A stretch of DNA of 64,000 bases, taken from contig NZ_CP045687.1 of NCBI RefSeq assembly GCF_009601705.1, forward strand, positions 718,630 to 782,629, read 5' to 3'. This document shows positions 35,752 to 45,477 of this stretch, in pieces. Position numbers and translations under genes: made by a program. Under the pieces are notes generated by a model, which made no database searches, was not told the origin of the DNA, and saw nothing but the letters and a program-made list of their open reading frames with translations. How positions within the stretch are numbered: the stretch's first letter is position 1; each line of letters starts with the position of its first letter. Source of the DNA: Sulfolobus sp. E5-1-F (GTDB taxonomy: Archaea > Thermoproteota > Thermoprotei_A > Sulfolobales > Sulfolobaceae).

Positions 35752-37902
35752 CTATATTACTTTTTTCATTAAATATTTTTCCCCTAATATATATATAATA
35801 AAGGAAAAAAACACAGGTAATACTAACATCATCTCTATCTGTTTAATACCATTATCTAAGGTTTGTTGTACAAATCCATTATAAAATATTAACTTAGTAT
35901 TAGTAATATTTACCTTAAATAATATATAACCAAAGTAGTTGGATACATTAAGAATCTTTCCTCCTTCTTCAATCTGCCAACCTTGAGAATAAGGTAGAAT
36001 GAGATACAAATATACGCTTTTCCCAATATAACTAGAATTTATATATGCAACATACTCAATAGGTGATATATACTTAACGGGAATTGGTTTAAGGAAATAT
36101 GAAGCATTATTGGAATATAATAGTTGCGTAATATTATAATAACTTTCACTAACAAATAACATGGAAGATTTAATATTTGTAGAATAGATTTCATATAAAG
36201 AATTATTATATAAAAGTTTTATTAAACCAGATTTAGCGTATTCTTCCAAACCTTTATTTAGCTGGTCAATTGAGAAACCACTAGGCTCTGGAACTAAAGG
36301 TCCAGAACTAGTAGCTGTCTTTTCCACTATTATATCATGAACATTAAAAAGATAAATAAAATTGTTAAAATAACTAATAGCTTTAGGTGCTACATTCCCA
36401 TAGTAAACATTATAGTAGAAATCATTTATTAGTGCGTACATGATTGATGACGGACTATAATAAATTCCACCTAAAATAACTATAGGCTTTAGAAATAATG
36501 GAAATATACTTGGTCCATGATACCATGCCTCTGCATTTTCAAGAAGAAATATTGGAAATATTATTACAGACATATTGTAGTTGCTATTTCCATTTAAATA
36601 ATTAGTAACGCTTAGAAATTCTGTTGGCACGTGAACTATAGATTGACCTCCACCCTCTGTTAAAACATTAAAAGGGACAACTATAATAGCTAAAGCTACT
36701 AGAATAATTGATAATAGTTTGTAAACTCTTCTCTTATTTCTGACCATGTCAAATAATGCATAACTGCCAAAGCCTACAGCATATGAAAAAGCTAACCCTT
36801 CAAACGGTGATACTAATATATATTGTGTTCTTATATCTGTTAAAATTGGAAATTCGAAAAATAACTTTTCCCAAAAATGCTGAAAAGGTACATTTGGCAT
36901 AGAATATAAGAAGGCAAAAATGAAAGATAATGAAAGAAAAAGCAAAATTTCACTGTTTTTACTTGTCTTCCTATTCATAAGGGAGAATAAATATAGTATT
37001 GGGATAGCAAAAGACGCAATATCAATATAAATAGGTGGAGAACCAAAGATATAATTTATACCTCTTAATGTAGCAAATAATGGAGAACCGTAAGAGTTTG
37101 ATACCCAATAATAATATGAAATAAAAATGAATGACTTACTTGATGCAAATGACTTATATATAGTAAGTATTTCATTATGTTTTAGAAGAACTCCTAAAGC
37201 TAGGGTAATACCAAGAAGTGAAACTTTAAAAAATTTCTTTTCCATTAAACTTTTTATAGAATAAAACACAAGGATTGTGCCTATAAATATTGCTGTAGAT
37301 AATGCATAAACTGGTATAGCATAATAATATATTAGAACCAAGGAAGGAATTAAAAGCAAAAAGAACTCTAATGTTCTTAAGAAATTCTTAGAGTTAAAAA
37401 ATTTTATGAGCAAGAAAATGAATAATGGAATTGCTATATAATATATATAGATTTGTTCAAACAAATCGTCAGATATTCCCCCGGAATTTGGTCCTAACGC
37501 GAAATATAAGGTAGCTATAATCGAGGCTAATCTTGCAATTTTTGAAAATTCTCCTATAATATCTATTACCACTTCGTAAATAAGTATTGATCCAATGTAA
37601 AGAAAGAAAAATTCGTAAAATATGCTGGAATAAGGAAGATTAGAAAACAAATATATTGGAAAATTAACTAAAAATGTTTCTAGAGAAAATCCTCCTATTG
37701 TATATGTCCATGGAGAAAAGCCATATACTGAAAATTCTAAATATCTTAATTCTACCAACTGATTATTAAACGGAAAGATATTACTATCAATAGCGTATAT
37801 ATTCCCCAACCTCGTAAAATCAATAATTAAGATTAAATCTAGTAGTGCTAATATAATGTAATCAACAAACTTGGCATTTCTTTCACTGAGGAACTTTAAC
37901 AC
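35752..37902 (-). CDS. Large polytopic membrane protein, glycan-island
   Basis: The 716-residue protein has about a dozen hydrophobic segments spread over residues 15-430 (for example DYIILALLDLILIIDF, LLLIPSLVLIYYYAIPVYAL, IILVALAIIVVPF). An extracytoplasmic domain of about 260 residues rich in Tyr/Asn/Ser follows, and a final span. That layout is seen in GT-C-like transferases and YfhO-type proteins that use lipid-linked sugars, but I see no firm motif. Placement next to GT genes and a flippase supports a role in extracellular glycan assembly. Confidence 0.6.
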   Translation of the reverse strand: MLKFLSERNAKFVDYIILALLDLILIIDFTRLGNIYAIDSNIFPFNNQLVELRYLEFSVYGFSPWTYTIGGFSLETFLVNFPIYLFSNLPYSSIFYEFFFLYIGSILIYEVVIDIIGEFSKIARLASIIATLYFALGPNSGGISDDLFEQIYIYYIAIPLFIFLLIKFFNSKNFLRTLEFFLLLIPSLVLIYYYAIPVYALSTAIFIGTILVFYSIKSLMEKKFFKVSLLGITLALGVLLKHNEILTIYKSFASSKSFIFISYYYWVSNSYGSPLFATLRGINYIFGSPPIYIDIASFAIPILYLFSLMNRKTSKNSEILLFLSLSFIFAFLYSMPNVPFQHFWEKLFFEFPILTDIRTQYILVSPFEGLAFSYAVGFGSYALFDMVRNKRRVYKLLSIILVALAIIVVPFNVLTEGGGQSIVHVPTEFLSVTNYLNGNSNYNMSVIIFPIFLLENAEAWYHGPSIFPLFLKPIVILGGIYYSPSSIMYALINDFYYNVYYGNVAPKAISYFNNFIYLFNVHDIIVEKTATSSGPLVPEPSGFSIDQLNKGLEEYAKSGLIKLLYNNSLYEIYSTNIKSSMLFVSESYYNITQLLYSNNASYFLKPIPVKYISPIEYVAYINSSYIGKSVYLYLILPYSQGWQIEEGGKILNVSNYFGYILFKVNITNTKLIFYNGFVQQTLDNGIKQIEMMLVLPVFFSFIIYILGEKYLMKKVI

Positions 37903-38001
37903 AATAGGATATTTTAGATTTTAACTATAAAACTTATGCCAAATGATTAGTGAGTTAGCTTTAGAATTTTCACAAATTTAACACTAGCCTATAACTTAGT
38001 A

Positions 38002-38791
38002 GAGTGTGGTCAACAATTTAATTAATTTGAAATTAATCGTATAAGTTGCTTCTATTATAGAAATAAATTGTTTTTATTTAGCGTAACACCTTTTTGGATG
38101 AGCACAGGATTTTATTGGTGAGCACATGCCTAACAGATGGACTATTCCCGTCTAACCCAGGTTATTTTGATCCTAATGGAGTATAATATTAATCTTAAGC
38201 CAAGATTTCACGTTAGGGAGGAGATCGCGTTAGGCTTAGCGAGTTATCTTGCTAGCTTATCCTCTTGGAGGACTACATTACCGCACTTTACCTTGTTGTA
38301 CTATTATAAGAGGCTTAGTAGGGTTAAGTATGTAGTGTTCTTGAGTCTTTACGGGACTAAGGTTGTTTGTGTTAGGGGTAATTATTATTACGTTTGGATC
38401 GTTAGGGATGTTGTGACAAAGGCTATTCCCTTCTTCATGGCTTGAGGAGTGGTTTTCACGTGTTAACATGAGGAGATCGCGAGTAAGTACTTTAGGAGGG
38501 TTGATCGAGTGATTTACTTGCATGATGGTTTACCAGCTTATAGTGCCTTTGACTAGTTTAATGTTGGGCACAAGATGGTTTGGTAGGAGGGATTACGCTG
38601 AGCAAGACATTGAAGTATAGACTCTCCTCTATGGACTTTCATTTTCCTTGGAGTTCAAATAGGTTAACGAGTTGGCTCTCTACCTTCTTCCTAATCTACA
38701 ACATTCTTTATACTCAAGTGTATTTAGTGGATAGGGGAGTGATAATTATAAATGCAAATATCTCAAATGCATGAAATTATTGACCACACTC
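38002..38791 (+). mobile_element. Decayed IS6-like element
   Basis: The left end GAGTGTGGTCAACAATTTAA and right end TTATTGACCACACTC are present, but the transposase has many deletions; only fragments at 38137-38445 and 38580-38774 are readable. No matching flanking octamers. Inactive. Confidence 0.85.
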
Positions 38792-38841
38792 TAAGCATTG
38801 CTAGAAAGTTTTTAAAACCTATTATAAAAATAAAAAGGTGA

Positions 38842-40236
38842 ATGAATCCGATAATTAACGCCCTTAAGAATCTCAGCGTGGCTACAGTTAACATCATTGT
38901 TGCACTCATATTCTTTGTGATAACTGCTAAGATTACTAACCCAGCGTTTTTCGGTAAAGTAGCAATAATACAACTTCTTGAAGTAGTCACGGTATCATTC
39001 TTTGCCTTGATTAATGCGAATATAATAACTAGGGAAGTAAGTTATATGTTTGCAAAACATGAAATAGACAAAAAACTCATTAGCACTGTCTTACTCACAC
39101 CTTTAGTCGTCTCTCCAGTTTTTCTCATCCTTTTAATCTTTCCTAACTACGTTAAGCTTACAATACCTTACCTAATACTCTATCTCTTTACCTCATATGC
39201 CTCAAGTATAATGAGTGGGCTTAATAAGTATACTGAAGGGGCAATCTCTGGCATAACTTTCTTGATAATTAGGTGGGGAATCTCAATAATTGCTGTTCTT
39301 CAACAGAATATTTACTTATTTGTGGAGATTTGGTTAGCTGGTGCAATTTTCTCCTCTATGTTTGATGCTTTAGTTATTGCGAGAAGTATAGGAGGACTGC
39401 AATTCGCATTCTCTTTCTCAATTTTTAAGAAGATTTTCAAGGAGGGATTAACACTTTACTTTTCCTCAATGGCAGGATTTTTAGCTGGGCAAGGTGATAG
39501 GGTTTCTACAGCTTATCTACTAGGTTCATATTACCTTGGTATTTATCAATTTGCAGCTTTAGTTGGTGGTGTTCCTAATATGATAATGGGAGCATTAACT
39601 AACGTTTTATTACCTTCAGCCTCATACTATAAAGCTTTAGGAAAAGATGAGTTAACAATCTCTAGGTTATCTTTTAAGGTTACTGCGTTTATTACTTTCC
39701 TCCTAGTCACAGTTTCAATTCCTTTTGCTTACTTTTTCATTCCTAGGTTTTTCCCAGACTACACAAATGGATTAGAGGCAATGACTATAATACTTTTGGC
39801 TACTACATTACCTCAACCCATTAGCGCTTTAACTTACTTTCTAATAGCGTTTAAAAAGAGCTTGAGACCATTTCTATATCTTTCCGTAATTAACACTTTA
39901 ACCACAGTAACAACTTCGTTCTTACTTATCCCTAGAATTGGAATAATGGGTGGTGCAATATCCCAGCTTATAGTAGCATCAATTTCTTCAGCCTTCACTT
40001 TATACTATGTACTATCTAATAAGGTATTTCACCCTACTAGGAGAGAAATTGCTGTTTTGTCACTTATACCAATTATCTTTTCTTATGAGCTTTTCATTGA
40101 CCCTCCCTTCCTAGACCTGATAGTTCTTGTGTTCTTAATCATTTTCTTTAAAAAGGTTTTTACAGCAGAGGAGAAAAGAGTTGTTGAAACATTTTCGCCT
40201 AAGGTCTTTAGAGTAATCATGAGAATTCTTTTATAA
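38842..40236 (+). CDS. Polysaccharide/oligosaccharide flippase (MOP superfamily, Wzx-like)
   Basis: The 464-residue protein has 12 or more hydrophobic segments from residue 13 onward (VATVNIIVALIFFVITAKI, then PYLILYLFTSYASSIMSGL and others). An internal hydrophilic region has SMAGFLAGQGDRVSTAYLLG, a pattern shared with Wzx/RfbX flippases. These turn lipid-linked glycans across the membrane. A TATA-like TTTTTAAAAC lies about 26 bases before ATG 38842. It fits with the GT genes of the same island. Confidence 0.85.
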   Translation: MNPIINALKNLSVATVNIIVALIFFVITAKITNPAFFGKVAIIQLLEVVTVSFFALINANIITREVSYMFAKHEIDKKLISTVLLTPLVVSPVFLILLIFPNYVKLTIPYLILYLFTSYASSIMSGLNKYTEGAISGITFLIIRWGISIIAVLQQNIYLFVEIWLAGAIFSSMFDALVIARSIGGLQFAFSFSIFKKIFKEGLTLYFSSMAGFLAGQGDRVSTAYLLGSYYLGIYQFAALVGGVPNMIMGALTNVLLPSASYYKALGKDELTISRLSFKVTAFITFLLVTVSIPFAYFFIPRFFPDYTNGLEAMTIILLATTLPQPISALTYFLIAFKKSLRPFLYLSVINTLTTVTTSFLLIPRIGIMGGAISQLIVASISSAFTLYYVLSNKVFHPTRREIAVLSLIPIIFSYELFIDPPFLDLIVLVFLIIFFKKVFTAEEKRVVETFSPKVFRVIMRILL

Positions 40237-40302
40237 CTCTGGAAATGTTATCTTCTACATATTCCTAGTTATGTTTCTCTAGATCTAAAAATTCTTTATT
40301 CT

Positions 40303-40479
40303 TAGTACCACTTTACGTGAATTTACCTTAGACCTTAAATACTAATATTGATTCTCCTCGAAAAGATTTAAGTAATTGTAAATAGTTGAAGTGTATATAG
40401 TATAAATAATTTATACCTTTATCTTGCATTGGTAAAATTAAACGTCACATAATATACGTCATTTTCAAGAAACTACTAT
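40303..40479 (+). repeat. MITE family R1, full copy
   Basis: The 177-bp copy begins TAGTACCACTTTACGTGAAT and ends TTCAAGAAACTACTA, with the shared AAGATTTAAGTAATTGTAAA core. It is in the same orientation as 17998-18172. Confidence 0.75.
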
Positions 40480-40578
40480 CCTAGGAATGCTGGTTCCGTT
40501 TAATAAGGATAGAAACTCTCCTCCATCATATTTAATCAAAAAAGAAAACTATTTTAAGTAGAATGTGGTATTGTAAAT

Positions 40579-41334
40579 ATGATATTTAGTTATGGTAAAA
40601 GTAGGATTGAAATACCAGACGAGTATGGTTATGTTTATTATGCTACCTTTATTGCTGGAGAATGGGATTTTCTGAGAGTTAATAATAATGACGTAGTCCT
40701 TGATGCTGGAGCTTTTATTGGAGATTTTACTATAAAAGTTGCAAGAAAAGCTAAGGAAGTTGTTGCTGTAGAACCTTTACCTTGGGCTTTTAAGTTGTTG
40801 AAAAGGAACGTTGAGCTAAATGAGTTGAAGAATGTAGTTCTAGTTAATAAAGCACTATATTTCACCGATGGTTTGAAGGTTAAAATAAGAGATAATGGAG
40901 TCGGTAGTAGAGTGGATGAAAAGGAAGGAGAGATCGAAGTTGATACAGTAACAATAGATTCCTTAGGAAAATTTAGTGTGGTAAAGATGGATATAGAGGG
41001 AGCTGAAAGTGAAGTATTTAAAAGGGAGGAGTGGCTAAACTATGTAAGACTTTTGGGTATTGAATTACACGGTGAAGGAAACATAGTAAGAATACCCAGA
41101 TATCTTACGTCGAAAGGTTTTAGTATTAAGGAAATGACTAAGACTGATCTTATTAAAAACGCTATAAGAAATATTGTAACTCATCCTCTGGATTTCCTAA
41201 AGGCTGAAACTAGAACTAAGACTATTATGAGAACTATGAGTAGGGAATATAAAGTTCCAGCATTGTCTAATGAAAACCTTGTGAGGATAGTTTACGGTAA
41301 AAGAATTGTAAATGCAAGAAGTACGGTTATTTAA
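40579..41334 (+). CDS. FkbM-family SAM-dependent methyltransferase
   Basis: The 251-residue protein has the SAM-binding motif VLDAGAFIGDFTIKVA (residues about 39-54), AVEPLPWAFKLLKRNVELN, and KMDIEGAESEVFKR, the pattern of FkbM methyltransferases. They O-methylate sugars or polyketides. In this island a sugar hydroxyl is the likely target. Monocistronic on the plus strand, facing the next methyltransferase. Confidence 0.85.
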   Translation: MIFSYGKSRIEIPDEYGYVYYATFIAGEWDFLRVNNNDVVLDAGAFIGDFTIKVARKAKEVVAVEPLPWAFKLLKRNVELNELKNVVLVNKALYFTDGLKVKIRDNGVGSRVDEKEGEIEVDTVTIDSLGKFSVVKMDIEGAESEVFKREEWLNYVRLLGIELHGEGNIVRIPRYLTSKGFSIKEMTKTDLIKNAIRNIVTHPLDFLKAETRTKTIMRTMSREYKVPALSNENLVRIVYGKRIVNARSTVI

Positions 41335-41360
41335 TATTTCAAATTCTTGTTGATTCTGAG

Positions 41361-42089
41361 TTAGTTCTTAGCAACTATAAACATATGAGAAGCAAGGCTA
41401 GGGAACTTAGAAAATAATGAATCGACTTTTGCTAAAAATCCAGAGATACCATCACCCTCAACCCCATTTATTTCTAAAATTTTAAAATTAAAAAAGGATA
41501 AATAGTTGATCATAGCTCTTAAGGTAAAAGACTTTATATGACCGTTAGTTTGAGTCTTATATTTAATCCTTCCAAATCCACCCAAAAACGAGACGTCGTG
41601 GGAAAAAGGTTGATAACCCAGTAATAGAACTAGTCTATTTATCCATGATGAAAGGTTTGGAGTACTTAAAATAAGGATACCATCTTCAGATCTTAGTAAT
41701 CTTTTTATTTCACTCATCACTAAATCAGAATTGTAAAGATGTTCTATAACTTCTTCGAAAATTATGACATCTATTGAAGAATTCGCTAAAGGAATTTTAT
41801 CGGTATTTACATCAAGTATGAGGGGATTAATTCCTTTTTCCTTTATTTTATCCTCTGCTGCAGTAGCTATTTCTACACAATAAGCTTTATTAAAACCAAA
41901 CCAAGAAACGTAATTATATAAATTCTCACCAGTCCCGCAACCTATTTCTAGGATAGATTCTTTCTTCCTAGCATATTTCCTAATCGCTTCTTCTGTTAGT
42001 TCCACCCTTTTCTTCATGTGTCGAGTCAACTCAATCTTAGCATAATGTTCTTCATAAAACTCTTTTAGTACGTCTCTTTTCTTATTCAA
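41361..42089 (-). CDS. Class I SAM-dependent methyltransferase
   Basis: The 242-residue protein has motif I SILEIGCGTGENLYNYV (residues about 44-60), LDVNTDKIPLANSSIDVIIFEEVIEHL, and LILSTPNLSSWINRLVLLLG, as in small-molecule methyltransferases of the UbiE/biotin-O type often found in glycan or lipid clusters. It converges with the FkbM gene, 26 bases between the two stops. Substrate unknown. Confidence 0.8.
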   Translation of the reverse strand: MNKKRDVLKEFYEEHYAKIELTRHMKKRVELTEEAIRKYARKKESILEIGCGTGENLYNYVSWFGFNKAYCVEIATAAEDKIKEKGINPLILDVNTDKIPLANSSIDVIIFEEVIEHLYNSDLVMSEIKRLLRSEDGILILSTPNLSSWINRLVLLLGYQPFSHDVSFLGGFGRIKYKTQTNGHIKSFTLRAMINYLSFFNFKILEINGVEGDGISGFLAKVDSLFSKFPSLASHMFIVAKN

Positions 42090-42335
42090 GGCGTATATAG
42101 AATATAAATTTGTATTTATAAACTTTTATCCAGTTAACTTTACAGCTATTACTTTTGAGGAAATTCACCTCAAATTTATGCCGTAAATTAGTGGACTCAC
42201 AAGAATAAACGTTGTAACACTAGAACAATTAATACTTCTTTCGAAGAAACCTAATTTTTGGAATAAAGTACAAGTTAGAAAACTTAGAATCAGTAATAGT
42301 AATCTTATCAAGAGTTAAAATAATTAAACTAGAAT

Positions 42336-42413
42336 AACAGTATATTATTATTAGAGATAATTTAATATGATTTTACAATAAATGTCGAATGGGATCACTA
42401 ATGAGAACACTCC
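42336..42413 (+). repeat. IS1-like 3' end remnant
   Basis: ACAGTATATTATTATTAGAG and GAGAACACTCC at the edges match the terminal part of the IS1-like element at 28811-29970. Only the end survives. Confidence 0.65.
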
Positions 42414-42433
42414 TTGCTGTCATTAGCTTACGC

Positions 42434-42582
42434 AGTAGTTTCCTGAAAATGATGTGTAGTATATAACGTTTAATTTTTCCAATATAAGGTGTATTTATGC
42501 TATTTACGCTTTAACTATTTACGATTACTTAAATCTGAAGAGAATCTATGTTAGTATTTAAGGTTTAAGGTAAATTTACATA
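42434..42582 (-). repeat. MITE family R1, slightly truncated copy
   Basis: It begins CAGTAGTTTCCTGAAAATGA and shares AACTATTTACGATTACTTAA with the full copies. The opposite end is lost after GGTAAATTTACA. Confidence 0.7.
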
Positions 42583-42782
42583 TTTAAATTAAGTTAGAAA
42601 ACTCAATAGGAAAGGCTATTGAGGTTATTACATAACCTGTTGTCTAACTGACTTATTACGTAAAGATTATTGACGCATGATCTTCTTTCTATATTTCTAA
42701 AATGGATAATAGATTCCCGTAAAAATTGCTAAATATTATACTAAGATTGAGAAACGTTGTGACTCTCCTTTAGCTTAGAGTC

Positions 42783-43237
42783 CTATTTAGTAAAAGCAAC
42801 CTCTACCATTTCCTTTACTCTTTCAAAATCACTGTTCTTGGTAAATATAATTCCTTTAAATTTAATAGAAGATATTGTCAGTAACGTCTATATTTTTACT
42901 AACAGCTAGGTTGATCGCGTTGAAATAGTCTTCATAAGAATGAATAACTAATGATGCATGTTTACTAAGTAACTCTCCTAGTATTTAAATAACTTGAAGC
43001 GTCCTAATGTTCTGTTCTTTTGAGAGGCGTTAGTTAACTTTACATATTTTTCGTAAATAAACTCTGCAAAGTTGTGAAGTACACTTTTAGTGATGACGAT
43101 ATCTTGAATTGAAAGTATTTTCTTACTTACTTACTTATTATTATGTTTGTATTGATGAAAATCTTCTTTCTCTCGATCTCTTCCTCTACAGACGGTTCAC
43201 CTAAGAATTCAAAGAGTTCCTTTTTTGAGAAACTCAT
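42783..43237 (-). pseudogene. Decayed PIN-domain (VapC-like) gene
   Basis: From ATG 43237 the minus strand reads MSFSKKELFEFLGEPSVEEE, leading into KKIFINTNIIIS, a PIN-like first strand. Then, in shifted frames, come FAEFIYEKYVKLTNASQK, YFNAINLAVSKNIDVTDN and FKGIIFTKNSDFERVKE, ending near 42783. At least three frame breaks separate these blocks. It was probably a toxin with a short N-terminal antitoxin-like fusion or overlap. The surrounding 42090-43800 region has no other gene. Confidence 0.55.
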
Positions 43238-43801
43238 GCTTTCTCCTCTCAATGACGGTATGTTTATAACAGATAATAAAGAAAAGGCGGATGAAAAAGA
43301 CCTTTTTATTATTGCAGTGCTTTATTGAGAAAATCGCTTCCTAAATAAACTCTGCCCTTATCGTCAACTTTTCTTACTTCCATTAAAAGGAGATGTTGTG
43401 TATAAAATATATAGAGAGGATAGCCCTTCATGTAAGTGATGAAATAGATCAAAGGCTTTCCCACTGGGTTAGGTTAATAATCTTTCGTTCGTACGTAAGT
43501 ATTAATTAGAACCTTTGGTTCAATTTGCCTTTAACGTTAAACACTTCGTTCTTCGAAATGATGTGGTAATTACTAATATTATTCTACAAAAAGAAGTATC
43601 TAGTGGGATTCTTATCAAATGACATAGTAGTAAAGTGATTCATTTACCTCTAGGCTTTTTTCACTAGACAATTGTTTTTTATTCAGTAATGTTAGAAGCA
43701 TAATTTATGTTTAAAAATGCGTTAAAGCTCAATAAAATCCGTGAGATCTACGGTTTTAGATTTACCGAAAATTTATATATTTTCGTTTCTATACTTTTCA
43801 T

Positions 43802-45241
43802 ATGCAGGATAGTAAAAAAATATATGATTTATCAACTAGGATCGCTATTGATAGTTATTTTAAGGGTTTGTCTAGTACTCAACTGGTTAAACTTGCTGAA
43901 AATATTTATTACCATTACGATAGTTATCTTGATAAGGGTAACGTTAACGCTAGTCTCCCTAATTTTGACGTTAACCTCCAATACGATAAGGAAACGCTTG
44001 CAACAATATACTCTATTGCGAGTTTTATTCTAGATAATTTACGTTTAAATAATGTAAGTTATGGAGTTTTAAGTGGAATTTCAGATTTTAAAAGGTTGAG
44101 TGCTACGATTCCCCTTAAGGTTAAGGTTAAAGAATATAATAAAGGGTTATCGAAGTCTTCTGAGTATTATTTCGTGGAGGAGGGTGATAGTGTCTATCAC
44201 ATTTCTAGATACGCTAACGTAAAGGAAGGTGGGGGTGAGGCTATTACTTATTGGATTCCATTTGACGTAATAAAGAATAAGACCATTATTGAAGTTCTTT
44301 CTTCAAACAGTGGTCTTTTCGATTCAGTTAATGTATTTAGTGGTGAAGAGTTTGCTAAATATAACAATTTCTTTCTATTTTTTAAAAATTCTAGTAGAAA
44401 ACCTTTATCCTATTTAAATAGATTTAATTTTGCTTGGTTATCGAGACAAGAAATTAACTTCATGAAAAGCGATTGGAAGAAGTATTATGTACCCATGTTA
44501 GCTGAAATTAGCAACTTAGTTAATAAATGGGCGGTAATATATGCAAAACAGATTGGTTTTTCGACACCTTATTATGGTCTTCCGAATTTATTAGATGCTA
44601 CAATTAAGGGGAACGCATCTTACCCTGTAGCTTATTTAATACCTTACTCAAAGAAAGCGAGGGATTACTCTCTACAAGGATTAACAAAGGAGATTCATCA
44701 AATTTGGATTGTATTGAAGATATTGGAAGCACGTGCTCATCAGCTTAACGAACTTAGATTAGACTTTAAACAAAGCTCGTCTGTTCCGATTTTTGTTTAT
44801 GGTAATTATTCTGTCTGGCATGAATTTGATCTTTACCCTCACACAATGTGTGATGGGGAATTATGGTACAATAAGGTTCAATGGGTACAAGGAATTTATG
44901 AGAAGGTTGAGAGATGTGTGGAAGGTGGTCAAAGTATTCCGCTTAGACCAGACATTGCAATTTTACGTAATGCTAGAAGTTGTAAGGATCTGGAAAAGGG
45001 TTTGAAGGTTGATGTGATTATTGAAGCTAAGAATTTGGAATTTTCAGTATGGGAAAAGAATATTGATACTCAAATTTTGCCTTATAAATGCATATTTGAT
45101 CCTAAATTAATGATCGTTGCTTCTTTACACTCCGTTCCACAAATTGTGAAACAATATTTAAATAAGCAAGGTATTTATCTCATAGAAAATGTTTACCCCG
45201 GTGGTAATGGAATGGAACAAATTTTGAAAATGATACCATAA
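43802..45241 (+). CDS. Large protein with a C-terminal PD-(D/E)XK nuclease-like motif
   Basis: The 479-residue protein has a helical, Tyr/Ser-rich N-terminal two-thirds (for example LTKEIHQIWIVLKILEARAHQL near residue 305). In the C-terminal part come a Glu in SVWHEFDLYPH (E341), RPDIAILRNA (D384) and VDVIIEAKNLEF (E408-x-K410), followed by a beta strand (LMIVASLH). The D-x23-E-x-K spacing is that of restriction-endonuclease-like nucleases. A TATA box (TTTATATAT, 43772-43780) lies about 26 bases before ATG 43802. Single gene; defence role is possible but unproven. The family is not recognised. Confidence 0.65.
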   Translation: MQDSKKIYDLSTRIAIDSYFKGLSSTQLVKLAENIYYHYDSYLDKGNVNASLPNFDVNLQYDKETLATIYSIASFILDNLRLNNVSYGVLSGISDFKRLSATIPLKVKVKEYNKGLSKSSEYYFVEEGDSVYHISRYANVKEGGGEAITYWIPFDVIKNKTIIEVLSSNSGLFDSVNVFSGEEFAKYNNFFLFFKNSSRKPLSYLNRFNFAWLSRQEINFMKSDWKKYYVPMLAEISNLVNKWAVIYAKQIGFSTPYYGLPNLLDATIKGNASYPVAYLIPYSKKARDYSLQGLTKEIHQIWIVLKILEARAHQLNELRLDFKQSSSVPIFVYGNYSVWHEFDLYPHTMCDGELWYNKVQWVQGIYEKVERCVEGGQSIPLRPDIAILRNARSCKDLEKGLKVDVIIEAKNLEFSVWEKNIDTQILPYKCIFDPKLMIVASLHSVPQIVKQYLNKQGIYLIENVYPGGNGMEQILKMIP

Positions 45242-45477
45242 TATTGAGAGATAACAAATTCTCTAGATAGAGGAAGGTCACATTAAAAATTGTGATTATT
45301 TTTCTTCTTTATATATATATTATTAATTATTGCAGTGATATACGTACATATACACACATATAAGTATATATAATTACTATGTAAACATTAAGAAAAAATT
45401 TGAGGAAAATCTCTCACTGTAAAGTATTTGATCACTCTTCCCCATTTCATTAAAATGCTAAAAAGGAGGAAAAACAA

